A stretch of 64,000 bases of DNA from Nocardia takedensis NBRC 100417. GTDB lineage: Bacteria; Actinomycetota; Actinomycetes; Mycobacteriales; Mycobacteriaceae. A model generated the notes under the pieces. It saw nothing but the letters and a program-made list of their open reading frames with translations. It made no database searches and was not told where the DNA came from. Positions 40,233-49,074 of this stretch are shown here, one piece after another. Each line of letters begins with the position of its first letter. Position 1 is the first letter of the stretch. The DNA is taken from contig NZ_BAGG01000093.1 of assembly GCF_000308695.1 (NCBI RefSeq), forward strand, positions 310,001 through 374,000, written 5' to 3'. A program made the translations under genes and the position numbers.

Positions 40233-40249
40233 ATGACAATCGTTGTCGT
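40233..40249. promoter_or_regulatory. candidate Zur (zinc uptake regulator) box
   Basis: ATGACAATCGTTGTCGT matches the actinobacterial Zur consensus (ATGAAAATCATTTTCAT) at 13 of 17 positions and is itself an imperfect palindrome. It lies 60 bases before the start of the glycine-zipper gene at 40309. No such box precedes the paralogue at 20915. Confidence 0.55.
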
Positions 40250-40256
40250 TAAGCTC

Positions 40257-40280
40257 CTCGGTGGCCATACGGCCACCGAG
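40257..40280. terminator. perfect hairpin in the leader of the glycine-zipper gene
   Basis: CTCGGTGGCC-ATAC-GGCCACCGAG, a 10-bp perfect stem with a 4-base loop and no T-run. It may end the upstream reductase transcript or fold in the 5' leader of the following gene. Confidence 0.5.
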
Positions 40281-40308
40281 GCAACACGTGATGAGGGTGA
40301 AGAACTAC

Positions 40309-41004
40309 ATGTCGACGAAGAAGTCCGCGGCCGTGGCCGCGCTGCTGATCGGTGCGCTCGGGATCGCCGCGGGCGGCGCGCACGCCGCGCCGACCGAGGA
40401 CGCCGCGATCGGATACACCGTGACCACCGCCCCCGACGCCACCGTGATCACCACGGACGCGGGAACCATGACGGCCGAGAACGGCGTGTTCACGATCCGT
40501 GCCGCCGACGGCGCTACCGTGGCGGGCGCGGAACTGCGGTTCCGCGTGGACGACTACGAATTCCCGATCACCGCGACGATCCGCGACCGGACCGCCACCT
40601 TGACCCCGCGCCTGGACCCGGCGCTGGCGGTCTACAAACCGGTCGCGCTGCCCTACGAGGACAAAGCGCCGTGGAAGAGCGAATACGACCGCGAGCAGGC
40701 GGCCTGGAGTCGGATGACCAGCACGATCAGCATGGGCGCCACCATCGGCACCCTGGCCGGCGGCCTCGGCGGCGCGGCGGTCGGCTGCGTCCTGGGCGGG
40801 ATCGCGGGCGCGACCGTCGCCTCGGCGACCATCGCGGGCTTGTTCGGACCGTTCATCCCGGCCGCGGCGGTGGGGTGCGTGGGCGGGATCGTCGCAGTCG
40901 GCGCACTGGGCACCGTCGCCGGACAACTGCTGGTGACCGCACCGGTCGCGGTGCTCGCGGCGGCGCAGTACTTCACCACGATCACTGCGCCGTTCCCGCG
41001 CTGA
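40309..41004 (+). CDS. secreted glycine-zipper protein (Nocardia-type), copy 2
   Basis: A 231-residue paralogue of the 20915-21613 product. It has a signal peptide ('AAVAALLIGALGIAAGGAHA'), a beta-rich half, the nearly identical 'PVALPYEDKAPWKSEYDREQ' segment and the two Gly/Ala-rich hydrophobic segments ('LAGGLGGAAVGCVLGGIAGA', 'AVGCVGGIVAVGALGTVAGQ'). ATG 40309 follows GAGGGTGAAG; ATG 40291 is an alternative. A Zur-like box lies upstream, so this copy may respond to zinc. Function unknown; the zipper may insert into the mycolate outer membrane. Confidence 0.8.
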   Translation: MSTKKSAAVAALLIGALGIAAGGAHAAPTEDAAIGYTVTTAPDATVITTDAGTMTAENGVFTIRAADGATVAGAELRFRVDDYEFPITATIRDRTATLTPRLDPALAVYKPVALPYEDKAPWKSEYDREQAAWSRMTSTISMGATIGTLAGGLGGAAVGCVLGGIAGATVASATIAGLFGPFIPAAAVGCVGGIVAVGALGTVAGQLLVTAPVAVLAAAQYFTTITAPFPR

Positions 41005-41012
41005 ACACGTCC

Positions 41013-41045
41013 GCCCACCTAACACGCCGGCCCACCTAACACGCC
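41013..41045. repeat. tandem 16-bp direct repeat
   Basis: GCCCACCTAACACGCC occurs perfectly twice, at 41013-41028 and 41030-41045, right after the glycine-zipper stop. Confidence 0.8.
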
Positions 41046-41063
41046 AGCCGAGCACACCGCGAG

Positions 41064-41110
41064 CGGACGGGGAAGCGCAGGGTACGCATCCGAGAGCGCT
41101 TCCCCGTCCG
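41064..41110. terminator. convergent terminator hairpin
   Basis: A perfect 15-bp stem (41064-41078 with 41096-41110) with a 17-base loop, between the converging glycine-zipper and PpnP genes. Confidence 0.75.
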
Positions 41111-41287
41111 ACGGTCGTGACCGTGTTGGGCGCACGATTGCCACGGCCGGACGTTCCGGCGGTACGGAACACCCCGAGCATACGGAACTCTATGGTCGGT
41201 AATCCGGACTTCCGCTGTTTCAGAACTTGATTCTGTGGCCCGAACCGACCCCCGGTCCGTTTACCGAGGGTCGGACGGGTGGTCCAC

Positions 41288-41599
41288 TCAGCCGAAATGA
41301 CAGACGTAGTGCAAGGTTTCGCGCACCTCGATGTCGAACGAGCTGTCACCCGGCACGCTGAACGACTCGCCGCCCCGAAAGGTCACCGTCTCGTCCGACC
41401 CCGCCAAGCGCACCGCGCACTCGCCCTCCAGCAGTTCCATGATCTCGGGCGCACCGGTGGTGAAGGTCAACGACGCGGGCAGGATGACACCCACCGATTT
41501 GGCGGTGCCGTCGGCCAACACGATGTTGTGACTGACGCATTTGCCGTCGAAATACACGTTGGCCGTCTTCGTCACGGTGACGTTCTCGAACTGCGACAT
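41288..41599 (-). CDS. ppnP: pyrimidine/purine nucleoside phosphorylase PpnP
   Basis: A 103-residue single-domain cupin of the PpnP (UPF0345) family, which splits nucleosides with phosphate. The family sequence is clear: 'NVYFDGKCVSHNIVLADGTA' with KSVGVILP, 'GAPEIMELLEGECAVRL' and 'FRGGESFSVPGDSSFDIEVR'. Length fits the family (about 95-105). ATG 41599 follows GGGAAAGAG. It stands alone. Confidence 0.93.
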   Translation of the reverse strand: MSQFENVTVTKTANVYFDGKCVSHNIVLADGTAKSVGVILPASLTFTTGAPEIMELLEGECAVRLAGSDETVTFRGGESFSVPGDSSFDIEVRETLHYVCHFG

Positions 41600-41667
41600 C
41601 GATCTCTTTCCCGAGGTGAGCTGGACGCGTCAGCTTACCGAGCGACGCGCGGGCCTTCGGGCACGCC

Positions 41668-42261
41668 TCAGTTCACGCACAGCGGTCGGATACCGGTCAG
41701 TCCGCCCGTCGTCGGCGAGGTCAGGTAGAGGCAGCGACTCTCCCCCGCCGCGTCGATCGCCGCGCCGACCGCGTCCCACTGCTCGGCGTCCAGCGCGGGC
41801 GTGCGGGACAGGACGAAGCCCGACAACCGGTACGGGTCGGTGACCAGCGCCCACGAATAGTCGGGGCCCAGCGCGGTGACGATGTAGTTGGTGGGACCGT
41901 TCAGACTCTCCTGGGTGGGCACCCCCGGGAAGCTGACGTGCAACTGCGCGTTGGTGACGGTGTCGTTCACCGTGGCGGTGCCGCGGATCTCGTTCGCGGT
42001 GCCCGACCAGGTGGTGCACCGGTTGAACACCGAGACGTTGCCCTGCGGGTCGAGGGTGTAGGTGGCGCGAGTATCCATCGCGCACACCAGGTTGAACGGT
42101 TGCGGGACGGCGGCGAGTTGATGCCAGGTCCCGAGGTAACGCTGGAGGTCGAGCGAGGGAACGGGCGCGGGGGACGCGGCGGCCGTGCCCGCGCCGAGCG
42201 TCAACGCGGCGAAGGCGGCGGCCGCGACGGCGGCGCAGCGGCGCAGGTGGTGGGTGATCAT
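41668..42261 (-). CDS. secreted lipocalin family protein
   Basis: A 197-residue bacterial lipocalin (Blc type). A signal peptide (cleavage near 'GTAAAS-PAP') is followed by the lipocalin signature 'LQRYLGTWHQLAAVPQPF' and the later 'YSWALVTDPYRLSGFVLSRT'. An internal Cys pair and the C-terminal Cys may form disulfides. It would bind a small lipid or other hydrophobic ligand outside the cytoplasm. There is no lipobox Cys after the signal, so it is likely free rather than lipid-anchored. Start ATG 42261. Confidence 0.88.
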   Translation of the reverse strand: MITHHLRRCAAVAAAAFAALTLGAGTAAASPAPVPSLDLQRYLGTWHQLAAVPQPFNLVCAMDTRATYTLDPQGNVSVFNRCTTWSGTANEIRGTATVNDTVTNAQLHVSFPGVPTQESLNGPTNYIVTALGPDYSWALVTDPYRLSGFVLSRTPALDAEQWDAVGAAIDAAGESRCLYLTSPTTGGLTGIRPLCVN

Positions 42262-42525
42262 GGATCTCTCGGACCTCCTCGGTTGTCCCTGTGAGTACTC
42301 ACGCTACTACCCACCGCGGGAATAACGATGCATAATTGATTCAGAAGACCGATTCTCCCCGGCGCACCAGGAGGTCGACATGCGCCACGGCTGGCTGCCG
42401 CGCGCCGCTCGCGCACGAGTCGCGCCACGACGGTGAACGACCGGCCCGCCGCGTCGAACCGACCCCCGACGGGTGGACGCCGGGTCAGATCCGCTCGCGG
42501 TCGCCCGGACGGGCAGAATGAGGTG

Positions 42526-43371
42526 ATGCCCGCCGGATCCGCCCCCGTCTCCGACGCGGCCGGATACACGGTGCGCGCCGTCGCCGAACGACTCGGCATC
42601 CCGACCGCCACCCTGCGCAGCTGGAATCGCCGCTACGACATCGGCCCGCCCCAGGATCGCCCCGGCCGCCACCGCCTCTACTCCGAACGCGACATCGAAC
42701 TGCTCGACCGCATGGTCGCCCTGATCCGCGAGGGCGCCACCCCGGCGGGCGCGGCCGCCGCCGTGCGCGGGCCCGCGCCGATCCGCGGCGACCGGGCCAC
42801 CCTGCTCGACGCCGCCTTCGCCCTCGACACCACGACCGTGTCGACGCTGCTCACCGCCCACGTGCGCGACTACGGGGTGATCGACACCTGGGACGAGGTG
42901 TGCAGGCCCGCCTTCGCCGACATCGTCGCGCGGCAACTCGACGGCGAGGGCTGCATCGACGTCGAACACCTGCTCTCCTGGTGCGTCACCTCGATCCTGC
43001 ACCGCACCAATCCCCCGCCCGCGCTCTCGGCGTCGACCTCGATCCTGTTGGCCTGCACCAGCGGCGAGACGCACGCCCTGGCCCTGGAGGTGCTGCGCGC
43101 GGCGCTGGCCGAACGCGGCGTCGGCGCGCGCATGCTCGGCGCGGACGTCCCCGCCACGGCGCTGGTGGACGCGCTGTCGCGACACGAGAGTCCGAGCCGG
43201 GTGGTGCTGTGGTCGCAGCAGGAGTCCACCGCGCTCAGTTCGGCCGCGCGCGCCTGCGTCGGCGCGGGGGCGCGGGTGCTCGTCGGCGGGCCCGGGTGGG
43301 ACGAGGTCATCCTGCCCGAGGGGGTCGGGCGAGTGGTCAGCCTGTCCGACGCCGTGGAACAACTGGCCTGA
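42526..43371 (+). CDS. MerR-type regulator with cobalamin-binding-like domain (LitR/CarH-like)
   Basis: A 281-residue regulator. Residues 13-80 are a MerR helix-turn-helix ('YTVRAVAERLGIPTATLRSW' with 'NRRYDIGPPQDRPGRHRLYS'). Residues about 90-165 fit the helical bundle of B12-dependent regulators, including E147-H148 ('DVEHLLSW'), and residues 172-281 fit the B12-binding Rossmann fold, with 'CTSGETHALALEV' (E181-x-H183) at the place of the D/E-x-H-x-x-G cobalt ligand. The capping Trp of CarH-type photoreceptors is replaced by Gln137. So it may bind a cobalamin, but the light response is uncertain. The converging SRPBCC-epimerase gene is a frequent companion of LitR. Confidence 0.82.
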   Translation: MPAGSAPVSDAAGYTVRAVAERLGIPTATLRSWNRRYDIGPPQDRPGRHRLYSERDIELLDRMVALIREGATPAGAAAAVRGPAPIRGDRATLLDAAFALDTTTVSTLLTAHVRDYGVIDTWDEVCRPAFADIVARQLDGEGCIDVEHLLSWCVTSILHRTNPPPALSASTSILLACTSGETHALALEVLRAALAERGVGARMLGADVPATALVDALSRHESPSRVVLWSQQESTALSSAARACVGAGARVLVGGPGWDEVILPEGVGRVVSLSDAVEQLA

Positions 43372-43536
43372 GCACAGCGTGGGCACGTTCCCCCGGCGCG
43401 CCTGTCCGACGCCGTCGAGAACACGGCCCGAGTCCGAACGGGCGCGTTCGCCCGGTGGTCGTCCCGCGTATCGATGCACATCCGATTCAGCGCGCGGTGC
43501 CCGAGAGAACCGACGCCCCGCGATCCCGGCGCGCGC

Positions 43537-44886
43537 TCAGCTCGTGCGGCCGAGCAGGTGGCGCAGGGTCGCCTCCAGGTCGCGGTGGCGGAAGGTGTGG
43601 CCGAGGGCGTCCAAGCGCGCGGGGGTCACGCGCTGACTGGCCTGGGCGAGTTCCCTCGACCCTTCCGCGCCCAACAGCAGTTCCGGGCCGAAATCGGGGA
43701 CTGGCAGGAGGGCGGGGCGGTGCAGCACGCCGGCGAGCACGCGGGTGTAGTCGGCGTTGCGCACCGGGTCCGGGGCGACCGCGTTGACCGGGCCACTCAG
43801 GGCGGTGTCCCACAGCGCGCGATGGTAGACGTCGATCAGGTCATCGATGCCGATCCAGGACAGCCACTGCTCGCCGTCGCCGACGCGGCCGCCGAGCCCC
43901 GCCGTGAACAGCGGGCGCAGCAGTTTCAGCGTGCCGCCGCGCGGGGATTGCACGATCCCGGTGCGCACCCGCACCACCCGCACGCCCGCGCCCGCCGCGG
44001 CCGCGGTGGCCGACTCCCACTCCTCGACCAGGTCGGCGAGGAAACCCGCGCCGCGCGAAGCGTTCTCGTCCAGGACCTCGTCACCTCGGTCGTAGCCGTA
44101 GTAGCCGATGGCCGACGCGCTGACGAACGTCCGCGTTCCGCGGTCGGCGGCGAGTTCGGCGAGCGCGCGGGTGGGCCCGATCCGGCTCTCGACCAAGGCG
44201 CGCTTGTGCCCGTCGGTGAACCGGCCCGCGATCGACGCGCCCGCCAGGTGCACCACCGCGTCGATGCCGTCCAGCAGATCGGGCGCGGGATTGTCGGGGT
44301 CCCAACGACGTTCGTCGGCGTCGGCGGGATCGTGGCGGACCAGTCGCACCACACGGTGGCCGCCGGTCGTCAGGAACGCGCACAGCGCCGTGCCCACCAA
44401 ACCGGACGCCCCCGTCACCGCGACGGTGGTCGGGGCGAAACCGTGCTCGGCGGCGCGGCGGTGCGCGCCCAGATCGTCGGCGAGTTGACGGTGGCGATAG
44501 GCGAACATGGACCGCAGCGCGAACGCGGGCACCGGCGAGCGCACCTTGTCGATGACGCGCGTGTGCTCGGCGTCGAGTTCCTCGAATTCGTGGGTGTGCT
44601 TCCAGCGCAGCAGCATTCCGGCGGGGAGCGAAGCGAGACCGTCGGTGGTCAACGCGTCGACGAAGCGGTGCGGCGGATCGTAGCCCGCCGGGTCGTGGCG
44701 GGCGATCCAGCGCAGCCCGCCGGGCAACCCGAGCACGGCTTGTCCGTCACGCAGCGAATCCGCCTCGGACACCGGGGTGACCGGCTGCCACGGCGGCGCG
44801 AGCCGGGTGAACGCCCCGGGCCTGGCGTACCAGGCGAACACCTCGGGACGGGGTACGGGAACGACGCTCGAACACTCGATGCCCAT
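43537..44886 (-). CDS. SRPBCC domain fused to a TIGR01777-type epimerase
   Basis: A 449-residue two-domain protein. Residues 1-150 form an SRPBCC lipid-binding-like domain ('SVVPVPRPEVFAWYARPGAF', 'FEELDAEHTRVIDKVRSPVP'). Residues 155-449 form an extended SDR of the TIGR01777/YfcH type: NAD(P) motif 'TVAVTGASGLVGTALCAFLT', 'DAVVHLAGASIAGRFTDGHK' and 'SASAIGYYGYDRGDEVLDEN'. In other bacteria this gene type sits beside photolyase and LitR in light-induced clusters; here a MerR/B12 gene converges on it. ATG 44886 fits a leaderless start behind TAGAGT. The substrate is unknown. Confidence 0.85.
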   Translation of the reverse strand: MGIECSSVVPVPRPEVFAWYARPGAFTRLAPPWQPVTPVSEADSLRDGQAVLGLPGGLRWIARHDPAGYDPPHRFVDALTTDGLASLPAGMLLRWKHTHEFEELDAEHTRVIDKVRSPVPAFALRSMFAYRHRQLADDLGAHRRAAEHGFAPTTVAVTGASGLVGTALCAFLTTGGHRVVRLVRHDPADADERRWDPDNPAPDLLDGIDAVVHLAGASIAGRFTDGHKRALVESRIGPTRALAELAADRGTRTFVSASAIGYYGYDRGDEVLDENASRGAGFLADLVEEWESATAAAAGAGVRVVRVRTGIVQSPRGGTLKLLRPLFTAGLGGRVGDGEQWLSWIGIDDLIDVYHRALWDTALSGPVNAVAPDPVRNADYTRVLAGVLHRPALLPVPDFGPELLLGAEGSRELAQASQRVTPARLDALGHTFRHRDLEATLRHLLGRTS

Positions 44887-44975
44887 ACCTCCGACTCTAG
44901 CCACGCCGCGCCCTCCCGCACCGTTAATGCATCGTTACGGCGCGTTCCGGACGGAATTCGCGCGGGGCGGCCGGG

Positions 44976-46217
44976 TCAGCGGGCGTCGTCCCGACTCGCG
45001 GGCGGGTGCAGGCGGTGGATCGTGACGGCGGCGGCGAGGATTCGCGAGTTGGTCGGCTCGGCGGGATCGATGCCGGTGAGTTCGCCGACGCGGCGCAGGC
45101 GGTAGCTGAAGGTGTTGGGGTGCACGTGCAGGTGTTTCGAGGCGGCCTTGCGGTCCGCGCCGAAGTGCAGGTGCGCTTCCAGCGCCTCGAGCAGATGCGG
45201 CGCGCCGAGCAGTGGCGCGATGCGGGCCGCGAGTCGGTCGCGCGCCGCGCCCGGCCTGCTGAGCTGGAATTCGAGCAGCAGGTCGTCGAGGCGATACACG
45301 CCCGGCGGACGCCCCAATAGCCGTGCGAGCGTGGCGAGTTCGGCGACCTCGGCGGCCGCGCGCGGCAGTTCCGCGCGCGGCACGGCGACACATTCGGCGA
45401 GATGGGTTGCCGCACCCACTTTCTCGTTCAGCGCGGCGGCCAGTTCCGCCGCACGGACCGCGGGCGCGCCGTCCGCGTGGATCGGGACGAGCGCGAGGCC
45501 GGTGCACCCGCCGAAGGACACCAGGGCGGTGCCGTTGGTGAAGGCGTCCAAGGTGCGGTGCAGGACGCGAATCCTCCTGCGGGCCAGCAGATCGGCGGCG
45601 GCGGTGGCGGTTTCATCAGGGGTGAGCTCGATGGCGAGCACGGTGTAGTTGTCGGTCAGCGGGGTGTCGGCGCGCGCGGACAGATCGTCGGCGGGCAGAC
45701 CGAGCAGCAGCGCCGAACACAGTTCGCGGCGGGCCTCGCGCTCGACGTTGTGGATGGACTGTCCGACCTCGGTGTAGGTCTCGGTGACGACGATGGTGAT
45801 GTGCATCAGCAGGTCCAGCAGACCCGCGCCGACGACGACCAGTTGATCCATCTCCGTCGGCGTCGCGAGCGTGGCCGCCTCGGCGAGGACCGCCTGCGCC
45901 GAACCGTGGATGGCCTGGAGCAGGATCGAGAGCGGGAATCGGTCCTCGGCGTGACGTTCGGCGACCGGGCCGACGAAAGCCACCACCTCGGCGTGGGTCA
46001 GCGTGCGGTTCTCGCCGATGGCGCGCAGGACCGCGTGGCCGCAGGCGTTGATGGCGGGAAGTACTTCCGCGCGGAAATGACCGTCGGGCAGGTCGGCCGC
46101 GGGCGGGGTCGCTCCGAGTCCGTCGGCCAGCAGGCGTTCGGCGATCCGCGGCCACCCGGCGAGCAGGCGGGTGAGCAGCGGAGCGTCCGCGAGGGACGGG
46201 GGCGATGCGGCTGACAT
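44976..46217 (-). CDS. PucR/CdaR-type transcriptional regulator
   Basis: A 413-residue regulator with a helical N-terminal region ('LLTRLLAGWPRIAERLLADG'), a GGDEF-like middle (about 190-300) and a C-terminal PucR helix-turn-helix 'ALEAHLHFGADRKAASKHLH' with 'VHPNTFSYRLRRVGELTGID'. It is transcribed away from the lipase gene at 46447, and a second PucR-type gene lies behind that lipase, so both probably control lipid or ester use. Target unproven. ATG 46217. Confidence 0.85.
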   Translation of the reverse strand: MSAASPPSLADAPLLTRLLAGWPRIAERLLADGLGATPPAADLPDGHFRAEVLPAINACGHAVLRAIGENRTLTHAEVVAFVGPVAERHAEDRFPLSILLQAIHGSAQAVLAEAATLATPTEMDQLVVVGAGLLDLLMHITIVVTETYTEVGQSIHNVEREARRELCSALLLGLPADDLSARADTPLTDNYTVLAIELTPDETATAAADLLARRRIRVLHRTLDAFTNGTALVSFGGCTGLALVPIHADGAPAVRAAELAAALNEKVGAATHLAECVAVPRAELPRAAAEVAELATLARLLGRPPGVYRLDDLLLEFQLSRPGAARDRLAARIAPLLGAPHLLEALEAHLHFGADRKAASKHLHVHPNTFSYRLRRVGELTGIDPAEPTNSRILAAAVTIHRLHPPASRDDAR

Positions 46218-46446
46218 GAGCCGATTCTCACCGAGGGCAACGCCGTGGACAACGCCTCGACCTCGCCGAACGAGACTTTGTCACCCGGGACAACATCGGC
46301 CCTCGCAGTTCGTTCGGCAGTGCAGTGACGACGCCGCGCCGCGCGGTCCAGACTTCTCGGTATCGCAACGGCGCTGCGTCGCAGATCACATTCGATCCCG
46401 GATAGTGATCTGCGACATACCCTTTCGAGGCCGCGCCGACGGACGG

Positions 46447-47589
46447 ATGGGAAGTACGGAATTGTTCGCACAGCGGCAACACCTACGTCGGCTCCTGGCC
46501 TGCACCGCACTGGTCGCGGGCGCGGTCATGGCCCCCGGCCTCGCGAACGCGACGCCAGAGACCGACCTGCAAGCCTTCGCCGACACCCTGTCCGCCGGGC
46601 TCGCGCCCGCACCGGACGGTCGACAGCCGAAGGCGATCGTCGACACCGGCAGCGCCTCGGGATGGGGACGCAGCACCGCCGCGGCCGCCGCCGGGGAAGG
46701 CCCCGTGATGACCGCGCCGCTGGCCGCCTTCGCCCACGGCCTGCTCGCCCCGAACGCCGCCCCCGCCGGAGCCAACCGGTGGGACTGCAAGCCCGGCGCG
46801 ACCCACCCGAACCCGGTGGTGCTGCTGCACGGCACCTGGCTCAACGCCTACGACACCTTCGCCTACCTCTCGCCGCGCCTGGCCGAGGCCGGATACTGCG
46901 TGTTCGCGCTCAACTACGGCCGCTCCGGACTCGTGGACGGCGGCGGGCTCGGCTCGGTGCTGCCCGGCCGCTACGGCGTCGGACCGATGGAGGAATCCGC
47001 GCGCCAGGTCGCGGAATTCGTGGACCGGGTGCGCACGGCGACCGGCGCCGACAAGGTCGACATCGTCGGACATTCGCAGGGCGGCACCCTCGCCAACCAC
47101 TACCTCAAATTCGGCGGCGGCGCCGAAAAGGTGGACAAGCTGGTGACTTTCGGGGCCACCCACCACGGCACCTCACTGCTGGGCATCGCCTCGCTCGGCC
47201 GCTTCATCAACGATCTCGGCGTCGACATCCTGGGCTTCTACGAACCGATCGCGGGCCTGTCCAACATCCAGCAAGCCGTCGGCTCACCCTTCCTGAAAAC
47301 GCTCAACGCCGGCGGCGACACCGTACCGGGCGTGACGTACACGGTGGTCGGGACGCGCTACGACGAGGTCACCAACCCCTACGACTGGACCTTCCTGCGC
47401 GCCGGAGCGGGCGCTACCGTCCACAACATCACCCTCCAGGACGGCTGCGAACAGGACCTCTCCGACCACCTCACCCTCATGTACTCCCCGCGCGCGGCGA
47501 GCATCACCCTCCAGGCCCTCGACCCGGCCGCGGCCGCACCGGTCTGCGAATTCAACCCGTGGCTGATCGGCGGGGGCGGCCGACTGTGA
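46447..47589 (+). CDS. secreted lipase/esterase (lipase class 2, EstA/LipB-like)
   Basis: A 380-residue exported hydrolase. Signal peptide 'LLACTALVAGAVMAPGLANA', then a spacer, then an alpha/beta-hydrolase domain: 'HPNPVVLLHGTWLNAYDTFA' (oxyanion region), nucleophile elbow 'VDIVGHSQGGTLANHYLKFG' and 'LVTFGATHHGTSLLG'. The His of the triad is likely in 'DLSDHLTLMYSP'. It would cleave esters outside the cell. The next gene, a PucR-type regulator, overlaps by GTGA, so it is co-transcribed. Confidence 0.9.
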   Translation: MGSTELFAQRQHLRRLLACTALVAGAVMAPGLANATPETDLQAFADTLSAGLAPAPDGRQPKAIVDTGSASGWGRSTAAAAAGEGPVMTAPLAAFAHGLLAPNAAPAGANRWDCKPGATHPNPVVLLHGTWLNAYDTFAYLSPRLAEAGYCVFALNYGRSGLVDGGGLGSVLPGRYGVGPMEESARQVAEFVDRVRTATGADKVDIVGHSQGGTLANHYLKFGGGAEKVDKLVTFGATHHGTSLLGIASLGRFINDLGVDILGFYEPIAGLSNIQQAVGSPFLKTLNAGGDTVPGVTYTVVGTRYDEVTNPYDWTFLRAGAGATVHNITLQDGCEQDLSDHLTLMYSPRAASITLQALDPAAAAPVCEFNPWLIGGGGRL

Positions 47590-48959
47590 CCGCCGCCCGC
47601 GCCTGCGCCGCCGCGCGGACCGAGCGCATCGTGGGACGACTGCTGGAGACCCTGCCCCGGCGCGGCGGGCGGGGCAACCTGCTGCGCGAGGAGATCCGCG
47701 GCGTGGTGGTGGGCTGTCTGGACCTGGTCGAGGACGCCGACCGCGCGGATCGGACCGCGCGGGCCGACGAACCTCGACTGCCCGACCCGCGTCGCCACGT
47801 CGCACGACCGGCGGACGCGGCCCGCATGGACCGCATCCACCGGGCGGCGGCGCGGTGGGCGGGCGTCGGGGTGCCGATCGACACCGTGCACCGCCTGGTG
47901 CGCGAGGGGTTCCGCCTGCACCTGGACGACGCCCTGCGCCCCGATGGCGACGAGGTCGCGCGCCTGCTCGACGCGCTGCACGCGGTGACCGTCACGGTGT
48001 CGACGGCCTACTCGGAGGTCGCCCCCGCTCGCGGCGAAGCCGTGGCCCGCGCGCTGCTGGGCGGCGACCGACGCGCCCGGCGGGTCGCCAGCGAGCACGG
48101 CGCGCCGCTCGCCGAGCGCTACCTCGTCCTCGCGGTGCACACGCGAGCCGCGTCGGCGATTCCGGGCCTGCCACGCGCCCCCCGACAGCATCAGCACGGC
48201 GACCGAGAGCATCGCGAACGGCGCGACCCACCTGTGGGTGGCATCACCCCCGAGGTGACCGCCTCGGGGCGTGACGGCGGGCAGGTGGGCTCCGGGGCGC
48301 ACCCGACGGCGTCCGCGTTCCGGGAGGCGTTGGCGCGACACTGTGGGCAGTCGGTGCCCGCGCTGCTGAGCAGATTCGGCGGAACGGTCCTGGTCCCCTC
48401 CGGGACGGTGCCCGACGGCGAGATCGCCGAACTCGCCACGGCGGGCGGACTCACGGTCGCCGTGACCGAAGCCGCGGCCGAACGGATCCCGGAAGCCGCC
48501 GACTTCGCGCACGAACTGCTCGACCTCGCGCTGCGCATGCACGGCGGTCCGGGACTGCACCACTTCGACGACCTCGCCCTGGAATACCAGCTGACCAGGC
48601 CCGGACCCGCGCGCGACCACCTCGCGGGCGTCCTGGACCCGCTCGTCGACCATCCCGATCTCCTGGAGACCCTGCGCGTGCACCTGCGCAACGGACTCAA
48701 CCGCCGCCGCACCGCCCGCGCGCTGCACATCCACCAGAACACCGTCGACCACCGCATCCGACGGATCGGCGCGCTCCTCGGACTCGACGCGAGCAGGCCC
48801 TCGACCCTGTGGCGGCTGCGCGCGGCTTTGGTCGCGCGCAGCTACACCCACCCGGACACGCTCGTCGCGCCCACCGACTCCGGTGACGAACTCGCGCGCG
48901 TTCCCCTGTGCTCCGCGCCAATTCACGCCGTCGACTCCGCGCACTACCGTGACCGATGA
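47586..48959 (+). CDS. PucR/CdaR-type regulator coupled to the lipase
   Basis: A 457-residue regulator that starts at GTG 47586, overlapping the lipase stop (GTGA). The N-terminal half is helical ('RWAGVGVPIDTVHRLVREGF'), and the C-terminal PucR helix-turn-helix reads 'TLRVHLRNGLNRRRTARALH' with 'IHQNTVDHRIRRIGALLGLD'. Between them (about residues 195-250) is a His/Arg/Gly-rich insertion not expected in the family. It is a distant paralogue of the 44976-46217 regulator. It likely adjusts lipase expression in response to a product. Confidence 0.82.
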   Translation: MTAARACAAARTERIVGRLLETLPRRGGRGNLLREEIRGVVVGCLDLVEDADRADRTARADEPRLPDPRRHVARPADAARMDRIHRAAARWAGVGVPIDTVHRLVREGFRLHLDDALRPDGDEVARLLDALHAVTVTVSTAYSEVAPARGEAVARALLGGDRRARRVASEHGAPLAERYLVLAVHTRAASAIPGLPRAPRQHQHGDREHRERRDPPVGGITPEVTASGRDGGQVGSGAHPTASAFREALARHCGQSVPALLSRFGGTVLVPSGTVPDGEIAELATAGGLTVAVTEAAAERIPEAADFAHELLDLALRMHGGPGLHHFDDLALEYQLTRPGPARDHLAGVLDPLVDHPDLLETLRVHLRNGLNRRRTARALHIHQNTVDHRIRRIGALLGLDASRPSTLWRLRAALVARSYTHPDTLVAPTDSGDELARVPLCSAPIHAVDSAHYRDR

Positions 48960-49074
48960 GGCCGATCCGGCCGACCGCAGGCCGTCTCGCCCCTCCGTTC
49001 CGCCGACCCGCGCGAGCGCCCCGGCGACTCGCGGTGACGGACTCCGATGCCGACCGCACGTGAGGACACCCGCC

